NCBI GenBank assembly: GCA_963556145.1
Contig: OY744470.1
Span: 2,232,001 to 2,296,000, forward strand
Length of the DNA: 64,000 nucleotides
Source of the DNA: Hygrocybe punicea
Lineage: Eukaryota; Basidiomycota; Agaricomycetes; Agaricales; Hygrophoraceae
Direction: 5' to 3'
Positions 54,801 to 64,000 of the stretch are shown piece by piece. The first letter of the stretch is position 1. Every line of letters begins with the position of its first letter. The notes under the pieces were generated by a model that was not told the origin of the DNA, made no database searches, and saw only the letters and a program-made list of their open reading frames with translations. A program made the position numbers and the translations under genes.

Positions 54801-57051
54801 TTCGTTGAAGTCGAAGGCAAGGCCATCTATAAAGCTCGCATCCTCTGGGAATACTTCAAATACCAGACAAAACATGGTTCTATTGATCGATTGAAATGCA
54901 TTGCTGGCCTTTCTTGGTTTGCCATCAGTTCGCCGACCCCTCCTGACATCATTGACTCAGCATCTGGCTTTGGCAGCCCCAACCTTTTTGTCAATGAACC
55001 TGCAGCAACGCTGCTACAATGTGACAGCCGAATCTTCCGTGCTATCATCCAAATCAATATTATCAGCATAGACTTGACACCCATCTCTCAAATTCCCCTC
55101 GATATCTTGATGGAAAATACAGTCCGAATTACCTTTCAGATTCTCCATCTCATTGGAGTTGATCTTGCTACAAATTCTTATGGAGGGGACTGGGAGTGGG
55201 ATCGTAAGCTAGATTCCACACAGAAGTGTGCCAGGCAGTTCATACAGGTGATCAATCCCACTGTCTCTGCAGAGACACCAGGCAGTCCAACATATTTATT
55301 TCGAAGTGAGGAGCTGCGAGCAGTGGTGGTGATACTGAATGATTGCATCGCATCCAACGACCACAAGAACCTTGCTTCTGTGAAGCGGTCAGACTTTTTT
55401 CCTTACTGTGTATCTGGTGTGTTGGGTTCACTTCCCTGAACTCCTACTGTTGATAACTTTTTTTAGGATGAGCGGCTTTTGTTTATGAGCCGGAAGGCAC
55501 CAAGAGGCCACCTTATGATTCAGGACATGACTGCTGTCCCAAGTGCACCCCTGCATTTGAGTGAGACAAGAAATTAGGCCAGCGTGTCCTTGAACACATT
55601 GGCGCACATATTCTCTTTGACACTTCCATTGACCTGTCTGCCGAGGTCTGTGGCTTTTGCCTGTGCCCATGTGAAACAACTACCTGTGTTTTTTACCTCC
55701 GCAAGGGGAAAGGAGCAACTGGCGGATATCAAGTTGATCTACGTACTTCCCATTGCCCAAACCTCGTCAAGTTTGCTTATCAATCTGCTTCGACTTCGTC
55801 ACCAACTGCCCCTTGCACGAACATTCCCATTTTATGCCCACTCTGTCCTGCTTCGGCCCCTGCCATCTGGTGCTACAACATGAAGACTCACTTCACCATT
55901 CAACATCCTACTGTTCCATGGAAGAACTATGAACATCTATATGCCATTTCCTCATCTGAGCAAGCCACAATGGAGCTTATTTGGAAGAAACGATGTCACA
56001 TAAAGAAGAAGACCATGTCGAGAAGCTCAGGGCTGCCTCTTTTGCAAATCTCCAAGGCACACAGTTCACGTATGGTTGTGAGGCACATTTATTTACTGAT
56101 CTATCAAAAACCACATGAATTTATAAATTCATAGCAGCAGCACAATTGAGGCCAACCTGGCTGAAAACTTAGAACCTGTGCCAGAGGCCGACACTGATTC
56201 CGAGTATGAGAATACTACTGGAACAGATGAGGAGGACTATGAACCCCCTGGGCAGCTCTCTCCGACGACAGATACAGCATTAGTTGCTAGCAACAGACCC
56301 AATTTACCATTATTGCCCGGCCAACTCACATCGGAAGGGTGCGCAAGACTCGGGATATGTAAGGCTAGGCAGGGGTTTACACCCATGTTACACCAAGGGT
56401 TTGATGAATTGCTCAATGTAGGATGTATATTTTCACACAGCCATTGTGGAGACCTAAGAGAGTAGTATTTCCTCTAGTTCCTAACCAAGAGTTGAACCTG
56501 ATTAACCTAGTGGATTTCATACAGTACATAAATCAAGATGCAGTGCTTCTCAAAACCCTTCAGGGGTTTTTCAAAAACTCGGAGTAAAAACCCCTGAAGG
56601 GTTTTGAAAAACATTGCATCTTGATTTATGTACTGTATGAAATCCACTAGGTTAATCAGGTTCAACTCTTGGTTAGGAACTAGAGGAAATACTACTCTCT
56701 TAGGTCTCCACAATGGCTGTGTGAAAATATACATCCTTTATTGAGCAATTCATCAAACCCTTGGTGTAACATGGGTGTAAACCCCTGCCTAGCCTTAGGG
56801 ATATGGCCGAAATTCATGCTTGTGTCTGTGGAAATGTGGTGAGTCAGCAGGAGATTGAGGATGGCAATGTTGCGAAGTGTACTGAGCAGGGTTGTGAGAC
56901 GCAGTGGGTATGTATTCTCAGCATAATCTCTTTGCATAGCTGATTTTCACACACACAGTTCCACCTGGAATGCCTTAATTTGACTTATGTGCCGAAGGGT
57001 TGGAGGTGTGAGAATCATGTACGGCCTGTCAAGAGGGCAAGGTGGGCCTGA
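51829..57051 (+). pseudogene. P-element-like transposase family protein with zinc fingers, decayed
   Basis: Order of blocks: an N-terminal BED/C2H2-like finger (CPDCKEMI...HQGKYKC, 51940-52000); HKIISQKTQKIDLL...ARKLDGKLAILDD (52640-52745); VLMLDEIKVE (about 53127); ASDGESRRG (53537-53570); TADKDYKHIFKRLHNLL (53684-53733); long conserved regions to 55435 and 55560-56120; and a C-terminal PHD-like finger (CVCG...CETQWFHLECL...WRCENH, 56817-57030). D-E-x-K, S-D-G and D-x-x-H-x-x-K-x-L-x-N are the spacing expected of an RNase H-fold P/THAP9-type transposase; this link is inferred. Broken by a frameshift near 51975, stops at 52802, 52997, 53168, 53733 and about 54093, and by a MITE at 56360-56797. 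Confidence 0.55.
56360..56797. mobile_element. 438-bp foldback MITE with intron-like ends
   Basis: Two arms of about 210 bp, almost identical, beginning TAAGGCTAGGCAGGGGTTTA, meet near 56580. Exact 8-bp TSD GGGATATG (56352-56359, 56798-56805). It sits within the last coding part of the P-like gene; removing it with one TSD restores the frame. With the flanking TSD bases its left edge reads AT|GTAAGG and its right edge CCTTAG|GG. Confidence 0.88.
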
Positions 57052-57207
57052 TGTATATTTAATGTTTTTTGAATATGCTATTACCATAAATGGTAGTCTT
57101 ATGTAATATAATTACTATATATGGAAGGAAGGGGGCAGGGGGGTCTGCCCAGTGGGCTCAAAAAAATTTACCAATGCCCGTTCACTTTTTCCAATCCCGG
57201 TACCCCC

Positions 57208-58363
57208 TTGAGTTATGTATGTGTCAGTTTGGCAATCATAGATATACATTAGAGAAGACGTTAGTTGGGAAAGTAACACAAGGGACATGGGAAGATATCT
57301 TTGCTTTGAATAATGTCTAGATAATGACTTATAAATTGAAATTATTTTTATTGTTATCTCCAATACCTGGTTTTAAAGTTTGTTTACTATAGTCTAATCA
57401 CTGTGGGAAGTAGGATGCCTGAATATCATTGTTTTGTCATTATGAGAAACGGTGTCCCAGTCTGTGTAAAAAGGTGATATCACCTTTTTACTCTCACCGT
57501 AGACCAGTGATTCATCAGCACTGAAAGGATACTGACGACCTAGTAAGAAGAGTTGCTGCGAGCACATTTATTTACATATCAAGTACTTTTTTTCTGATAT
57601 CAATTTGTGGCATAATTTTAGTCAATACAACAGGTGCGAGAAGCGATAAAGAGAGTACAAATGAGTGCAAGCCACAGTCCAAAATTCCCACACATGAACA
57701 AGAGCAGAAAGTCCAAGTCTAATGAGATGCAAGAGTGAAAAAATGTTCAGCGAATGAAATCAGAATGCCGGCAAGTGTAATATGAATGTCCAGTGAGCGA
57801 TTGAGTGCGAGTGGTAGCAAGTGCAATTTGAGGAAGTCCAGCAAAAGAGAGTGAAAATCCAGCAAAAGCAAGTGAAAGTCCAGCGAGAGCGAGTAAGAGT
57901 GGTAACAGCCAGCGAGTGAGAGCAAGAGAGATGATGACAGCTAGTCTCTAAACTGAACATAACAAGGCCAAGGACGAGGTTGAAGACCTGTACTAGAGGT
58001 TGAAGCTCCAACCTGCAATGTCATATATTATCAGAGAAGTGTCACAAAGGTTGGAACATACCATCTCCACAAGTTCCTCTTGGCCATTAGATCTCATCTC
58101 CCTAGCTATTTTTGCCAAATGCAGATTCTTACGTTGTATGCAATCAAGTTCATCGTCATCATCATCTTCAGGATTGAGACCATAGCCTGCATCACCACTT
58201 TCTAATAAGTTTCTATCATGGTGTTGTAAGCATCTTCGACTGAGCAGTCTAAATCCTCCCTGATTAGACAGCAGGTGATGTACAGGACTAAGAAGTATGT
58301 CGAGAAGCTTGAGAGACTGAGTGGTGTGATTGATTTCATCTCAGTGTTGTTGATATCGAAGAT
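57208..58363. other. Intergenic; palindrome and Lys/Glu-like quasi-repeats
   Basis: A perfect 26-bp palindrome centred on GATATC lies at 57466-57491. About 57650-57930 has many imperfect repeats of AGTCCAGCRARAGCRAGTGA type. No gene recognised. Confidence 0.5.
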
Positions 58364-60456
58364 TCAGCAGAGTGTGCTTTGAATGATGAGGTTTCCTTTC
58401 TCTCTGTAGCTGCAAAGATAAGTTGTAAATAGGGCAGGATATGGGGCAGTACATACTACATCATCTGCTGCCTTGCCACCAAAAACCATCCTTGCCCCAG
58501 TCAACTCCTTGAAGTTCTCACTGATGCCAGCATGCTCCAGGCCTCTGGTGATGAGCTTATACAAGGGATTAATCCACCTGACCTTAGCATTGAAGATGAA
58601 ACTCTTCAAATTGTCGCGCATTTCCATGACTCAGTCGGGCACACCTATGAAGCTAATATTCTGTGGCCAGCCTTTAATCTCTGCGAGCTTCGCATGATCA
58701 GATTTTTTGATTTCGGCACTGAGCTCCATACAGAGGTTGAGCTCAGCACGGATCCCATCCAAAGTCATTTTCCCAAGTTGCATTGAGTCTTGGTACACCT
58801 TTAAACATCGAATGAGGTTCTGGCTCAGGCATTTGGGGAAATGGTCCTGGCAGTGATCTGCTGGACATGCCATTGGGATATGGATAGCTGCAGTCTGTCG
58901 CAGGTAGTAGTATGATCAATGATATATAAGATAATGGCGATAGAAAACTTGCCAGGTCAATGTTGTTATTTTCTTTGCCTTCCTTAATGTGATTGAGGCC
59001 ATCCTCTTCATTGTCCTCATCCTCATCTTCCTCTTCATCTGACATTATGATTGCATATGCTTTCTTGTTGGACAATGGGACGATCTGTAGTGGGAGATCA
59101 TCGTTGTCATCGGTGAAGAGGTTCTTGACGCTCTCAGCTGGCTGTTTCCTTGATGAGACTGCTGCAACTCTCTGTTTCTTGACGTCATTCATCATCTTTG
59201 TGATTTTCCCTGCATTTTTACGATCAGTGGCTTGCACAAAAACTCTTGTTTAGTATCCCAGCATCGTTGATAGTGGTTGACAAACCTTTGTGACATTGAG
59301 GCTGAGGCTTCTTAATCATCATCTTCATAGGTGGGATCATCTTCACCTTGGCCTTCTTTCTCTTGCCTTTCCTTGCAGTGTTGTGATTATCATTGTCATC
59401 ATCATCATCCTAAATCACATTAGTACACCAATAGATCAAAATATTAATATTTACCATTCGTTTATGCTTCTCTGAAGTCCATTTCACACCATGTGCATTG
59501 CTTGTTGGCATCTTTTTCATTCTAGAAGTCACCTAAATTGAGCAGCATGAGCATCAATAATGATATCAGTCACTGGCATTTACCTTAGCCATAACTTGAG
59601 ATGTGTGATAGTTGCTCTGCTTTGAGGCTTCCTGAGCACACTTGACCTTGTCGCTTGCCTCTTCATCTGAGTCCTCACTGACATTGTCAGAATCACTTGC
59701 ATTATTTTCTTCTTCACTTGCATTATTTTCTTCTTCACTTCCTAATTCGTCCTCAGAACAATTGCTCTGTCTCATATCTATCAGAAAACCATATTAATAA
59801 AGGTGGGGCACGTACTGCTTCCTTCTGTTTTAATTGACCAAGTATGGCATGGTTGTGTAAGAAATGACTGATAACATGACGGATGGGCCATCCATCTGAG
59901 AACTTGCATAAGAACTTGATTTTCTATTGGGCCTGGAGCAGAGGCAGTAGCATATATGTGCTTAAATAATGGTTTCGCAACTCACCTTGGCTATAATCTG
60001 GCATATGACAAGTTTGTCTTGCTGATTCATGGTCTTGGAGACGTCAAGGTATTGGCCTAGTTCATGACACATGGACTTGTGAACAATGAAGGTCAAGCAA
60101 TGGTATTAAGAATATAATGGAGGTACAAACTGCTATCCTATTATATCGCCACTTATTGTCCTGCAATCCCATCTCATCTTGAAGATTGTACCCCTTTGGA
60201 GGGGCTCTTCGAGGTGTCCCTTTTGGCCATGGGATGAGGTCTTCCTTTCAAGAGCAATAGATGGCAACTGGCTCTTGTATTGCCCGCTTATCTACAAGAC
60301 AAGAGATTAAATGTTCCATTCCCACTAAATAAACTCACTTTTAAGTACTTTGATATCCTCTGCAAGTATGCTGAGTGACATGGCAATGGAATCAAGCTTG
60401 GTGATAGGCTTTTTCTTTTTCTGATTTTTCTGATTCTTGGGGATTGTCTTGACCAT
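58364..60456 (-). CDS. Uncharacterised multi-exon gene, acidic and Lys-rich
   Basis: A good start at ATG 60456 reads MVKTIPKNQKNQKKKKPITK and then SIAMSLSILAEDIKVLK to a GTGAGT donor near 60340. Further exons include a Pro/Lys-rich piece (about 60120-60300), a very acidic exon (59566-59775, EEENNASEEENNAS), a Lys/Asp-rich exon (about 58960-59237) and 58631-58873 with SQNLIRCLKVYQDS. The last piece, 58440-58627, reads RWINPLYKLITRGLEHAG. An in-frame TGA separates 58631 from the last piece. It is the kind of repeated, transposon-associated gene common in agaricomycetes, but no domain can be named; it may be dead. Confidence 0.4.
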
Positions 60457-60540
60457 CGTAGTGTGTTAATGCGACACGTGAGTTAATCTTAGCAAAAAAC
60501 TTGAAGTTGACTGTCCTCCAGGCAGCTCTAGTGGACTCAT

Positions 60541-61310
60541 ATGAGAACACACCCTAAATGCAAACATTGTTGCTGTCATACCAGTTGCTACAAATGGCTC
60601 AAACCATCTGCACGCAAGAAACACTATCGGAAAGCCAACGAATCAGAAATGTTACCATCAGATTATGAGAGTAGTACTGGAGATTCCAATGATGGCAAAG
60701 TTCTCATGCTCCATAGTATGTTCTCTGTTTATCTATGGTAACATATAACTTTATTATTTGCATAGATGTTGAAATTTGAGAGGAGAGCGACACAGATATT
60801 GAGGTTGAGGAAGAGAATGACACAGATCATGTTGAGATTGAGGAAACACACATACCTTTTGGCGATGAAGATGAAGATTTAAGTTTAGGAGATATATCAG
60901 GATGCGAATCCGAGCACACTGTTCAATCTGAAAGCAGTAAATGGACAATTGAGGATCCCAATTTGTCAAATGAGGACTTTCTGACGCTTAGAATGATCAA
61001 AGATGATCTACATGACTATCTTGGTCCAGAGGATGAGGAGAATGCTTGGCTACTCCATAAGTTCACCTATTAATTTTGTTAACATCATCTTATTCATGAG
61101 ATTTTAGGTAATGATTTACTCACTGACGCTGATCATGATAACATTTGTGCCTTCCAACTCAAGATTCTTGGCAACATGCCCCACACTGTATTTGATCGGA
61201 TGCGCAATACATTCTCGCACAAGATGGAGCTCAACTCTGAATGGGTTACAACTCATCGATGTAGATGCGGGTTTGGGGTGGCTTCGGAACAATATAATAA
61301 GATTCTAACC
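60541..61310 (+). pseudogene. N-terminal fragment of a Tnp2/CACTA-type transposase
   Basis: Exons: 60541-60718 (HTSCYKWLKPSARKKHYRKA), an acidic exon 60765-61070 and 61110-61310. The last reads DADHDNICAFQLKILGNMP and FSHKMELNSEWVTTHRC, matching the LTxxDxDN...LK...M and W-x-x-H-R blocks that precede the zinc-finger and Tnp2 domain in such transposases. The catalytic part is missing: the sequence changes at about 61315 to LTR-like or unrelated DNA. It is a different copy from the one at 10330-12407, which has only the C-terminal part. Confidence 0.6.
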
Positions 61311-61982
61311 AAGGGGTGTCAGCATAGAAGTGACAGTGGATAAGTCAGTGTCGGGAATAGTAGTAAAAGTGGAAATGGAAGTAAAAATATAAGCCGCCAT
61401 GTAAAACTGGACAAATAATGATAAATCCAGCGATGAATGGAATGAAAATGGGCAAATAACAATGAACCCAATGATGCCGACGATGTTGGGTACAGTGGGT
61501 TGGGTCAGGTCAGGTCAGAAATGATGAATGAATAATGGAACTACAATAAAGACAATGAGGTCAACTATGAAAAGCTAAGGGTCTACGAGGATGAGCATTT
61601 GAAGGAATTAAAAGATGCTTTTGACTATAAGGAAATGGGGACTAATGGTATCTTTTTTTGTATGGTCATCGGGGACCATTTTTATAGTACAGGAGTGAGT
61701 GGTCTACTTTTGGACTTGTCTATTTCGGCTGATGGTAAACTACAAAGAAAGGTTGGAAGGGGATATAAGGAGGGGGGTTGCGATGCGACAGAGACAGTGA
61801 AATGGAAGGGAAAACGAATATCCATGAAAAAGATCTGAAATGTCCTACATGTCTCTGAAAGGATGAGGGGATGGGTATAAAAGGCAAGTCCGAAGTCGGG
61901 AGTCTAGTCCGATGAGATCCATCTCCTATAATTGGAACTCTGGAGCTTATGAGGCTGCCAGATTTGGTCCAAAAGCGGCCGT

Positions 61983-62233
61983 CGGCAAGGAGACTATTCG
62001 GGTACAACAAGGTCACATGGGATATGTCCATGGTTGGTCTGGATTGTTCTAGAAGAAGGGACAAAAAGAGAACAAGAATAAGAAAATACAAGGATGTCTG
62101 AAAGAATAAACAATGACATTGAAAGGAAGACAAAGGACAAAAAGAAATGAAAAAGGAAGGTGTGCAGTGCAGAATCGTCATGGTGGGAATTGGAATGGGC
62201 ATCGGGGTTGGAAGCGGAGTTGGAAACGTAACA
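61983..62233 (-). mobile_element. LTR fragment, related to the two solo LTRs
   Basis: Reading the minus strand from 62233, TGTTACGTTTCCAACTCCGC and the next about 230 bp follow the start of the 38856 LTR, up to CTCCTTGCCGA. Beyond that the sequence differs, so this is a fragment or a different subfamily; no TSD was found. Confidence 0.7.
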
Positions 62234-63050
62234 GTTTTTAATCTGGAGGCCAACTCAGACTCGGACTCTTCTGAGGATGACTAAAATTTGATGTTTTGAT
62301 CATTAACACACTGATATACATGCAAAATCAAATCATTGCTTTGGTCACCTTTTTGAAGATGTGAGGTTCAAAAAAAGTGATCAGTGATGGGCTGGGCACA
62401 TCAAAAAAGTGATCAGTGATATCACTGAAAAGATGTGTATGTAGACTCGGTGCCTTGAGCACTGCTTTACCACCTAACAGTGCTCCAGGCATCATTTATC
62501 ATTGATTCTACTCTCCACAGTGTAATCATGCCCAACTTTACTGGACTGCACTCGCCCTTCACAATTGAGAACCCTTGTGCCTCTCCCTTATGATGTGACA
62601 ACTGCACATTAGTAGGGGTCAGAGTGGCCAATTCAAGAGTTGAATCCAAAACTTGATTCAAAGTGGATTATGGATGGCAGAATCAGGTCTCACTCTGACC
62701 AACCTGGTTTCACAGTGTAAATTCACCTTTGATTCTGCCCTTGATTCACTAGTAAAATACAACAAAATATTTTAACTATTCCACGCTGTCAGCAACTTGA
62801 ACATGCCCAAGGCGAGCTGTCCTCAATGTACCAAGCTTCTCCTCCAGGCATTCACTCAGTGCTGGCACCTGTCTCAAGATCTCCAAAAGAGATGGAAGGC
62901 TATCACCAAATGACTATGAGTGCCCAAGACAAACACACCTATTGATTTTGCACCTTTGGCGAGGGATCCTGTATCTGAGGTCAGCCTGATTAATCTCCCT
63001 GAACTCACCTCCCTTTCATCTGGAATATAATACAACACGAATGCCAGCAC
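62234..63050. other. Intergenic, no gene recognised
   Basis: Only short open frames. GTGATCAGTGAT is directly repeated at about 62377 and 62408. Confidence 0.4.
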
Positions 63051-63992
63051 ATCCAGCACATCCTCCCTCTTGAGTGACTGGTCATTCAATGCTGACAGTT
63101 GGTCGAGTACCTTGGAGTCTTGGAGTCTGACTCTGAGTTGGAGGATGCCCTTCTGCCAGCCTTGGATAACAGTGGTTTCATCTGATGCCAACTTCACCCT
63201 GTTCTTAGATGTTTGTTTGACTGGGATGGGTTTCTGGTCCCTACAACTTGTTTGCAGCCACCAGTGCCTTTTTAGCATCCTGGATTCCTGCATTTTTTAC
63301 CTGGAGGCCCTTGCGGTTTTCTCCACTTTACATTACACTCTCCTGAACTCTGACTACTTCCCTCCTGTGTGGCCCTTTTTATGGAGAACTCCAACACTGT
63401 CAACATCTTCAACATCCTGCCTGCCCCTCCCACAACCCCATTTTGATGGCCATTGTTGACCTCTCACTTCATTTCAAGGTTCAGTTCCACATTTTTCACA
63501 TCCCAGATTCTGATAACTTTATCGTGGATGCCCTCTCCAATGGATGAAATGATCTTGTTCACTATGCTGCACCATTATGCACATCATTTCCTTCAAACTC
63601 TCTCAACTGCCACTGGGGGCAGCACCTTTATGACCGCCCCCAGTCATTTGGCCAGGCAATCTCATCAGGTCCCTTGGCCAATTGCATGGCTGCAATACAA
63701 ATGTGCCATCACAATGGGCTGTGCAATTGAGCCAAGCATGGCTGCCGCTTACCCCCTGGCCCTCAAATTGTATCTCTGCTTCTTCTCTAACCACAGCTTT
63801 TCACTGGCACCTACCACTGAAACCTTCAGTTTCTATATCATGTACATGTGCTACCACATCAAGCCTCAGTATATCAACAACTACCTTTCTGGAATTTGCA
63901 ACCAACTCAACCCTTCTACCCCAATGTCCACACTCTCTGTTGCCACCACCTCATTTCCAAGACCCTTGCTGGTTGCAAGAAACTTTGCTTAA
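63051..63992 (+). pseudogene. DIRS-like retrotransposon remnant: RNase H end and tyrosine recombinase
   Basis: About 63160-63330 reads VSSDANFTLFLDVC...TGMGFWS and FYLEALAVFSTLHY, the DxS/GxGxW and LEAxAV blocks of a retroelement RNase H. In another frame about 63430-63545 reads VDLSLHFKVQFHIFHIPDS and FIVDALSN, its C-terminal end. 63710-63992 then reads TTETFSFYIMYMCYHIKP and YINNYLSGICNQL, the N-terminal SAM-like region of the tyrosine recombinase that replaces integrase in DIRS-like elements. Frame changes between blocks and TGA at about 63546 show decay. The catalytic recombinase residues would lie beyond the window. Confidence 0.6.
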
Positions 63993-64000
63993 CTGTGGTC

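Larger units (their letters stand above)
51623..57207 (+). mobile_element. DNA transposon carrying a P-element-like transposase gene
   Basis: GGGGGTACCGGGATTGGA occurs at 51623-51640 and as its exact reverse complement at 57190-57207, bracketing the gene below. No exact TSD is visible just outside; outward similarity continues imperfectly (GTCGA against CTCAA), so the true ends may lie a few bases further out. Confidence 0.6.

Noticed and set aside
51829..57051. KDZ (Kyakuja-Dileera-Zisupton) transposase
   Set aside because: None of the CxC-type N-terminal fingers or KDZ blocks I know are visible; the D-E-x-K, S-D-G and D-x-x-H-x-x-K-x-L-x-N order fits P-type better.
61317..62233. Complete LTR from TGTCAGC to GTAACA
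   Set aside because: Only 61983-62233 is similar to the other LTRs and no 5-bp TSD flanks the larger interval.

Overview
The window is nuclear DNA of a filamentous basidiomycete, most likely an agaricomycete. Genes carry many short (about 45-60 bp) spliceosomal introns with GTRNGT donors and YAG acceptors. The protein families fit this: an intron-rich phenylalanine ammonia-lyase, OTT_1508-type deaminase, Crinkler-type protein, fungal Helitron, Tnp2/CACTA-type transposase and a DIRS-like tyrosine-recombinase fragment. No rRNA, tRNA or CRISPR was recognised.

Layout: (1) 1-2107 holds a decayed PAL copy, cut by the window start. (2) 2892-6019 is a nearly fully palindromic foldback transposon with an 8-bp target-site duplication (TSD); it contains a 100-N gap flanked by an unmerged exact 669-bp overlap. 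(3) 8.8-12.4 kb holds an unknown plus-strand gene and a 5'-truncated Tnp2-type transposase. (4) 12.4-18.9 kb is a Helitron with DUF6570, Rep (HUH/Y2), PIF1 helicase and a C-terminal cysteine-protease-like domain, broken by two single-base frameshifts. (5) 19.9-23.3 kb is an OTT_1508-type deaminase gene interrupted by an 8-bp-TSD element (20066-21267), followed at 24.3-25.0 kb by a partial DNA-level duplicate between 106-bp direct repeats. (6) 25-30 kb is poor in genes and has an 80-bp tandem array. (7) 30.3-36.1 kb is the most ordinary part: an apparently intact PAL gene, an Arg/Ser-rich nuclear protein gene and a predicted single-pass membrane protein gene. (8) 36.4-51.6 kb is a nested transposon landfill sitting in a PB1-domain gene and a Crinkler-type gene. 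(9) 51.6-57.2 kb is a decayed element with a P-element-like transposase ending in a PHD-like finger, itself hit by a 438-bp foldback MITE whose ends look like splice sites. (10) 57.2-64 kb carries an unknown multi-exon gene, another Tnp2 fragment, an LTR fragment and the RNase H/tyrosine-recombinase end of a DIRS-like element.

The main result is the stack of insertions that can be read with exact TSDs: 2892-6019 (CTTCCTGC), 20066-21267 (TGACCGAG), 38436-42010 (CTTGGTAC), 38500-41350 (CCTGGCCC), solo LTR 38856-40530 (ACAAC), 43236-49296 (AGAATGG), solo LTR 43798-45450 (CTTCA), 47686-49050 (AACCCATG) and 56360-56797 (GGGATATG). Three of these (20066, 38500 and 47686) are about 1.2-1.4 kb once nested DNA is subtracted. 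They share an unusual layout: triplet-rich exon-like sequence, a subterminal palindrome centred on TCAATTGA with CTCGYG stem ends, and in two of them a GGTGYRCCCACC motif. No transposase for them is in the window. Function assignments are from reading motifs by eye; no database search was run.
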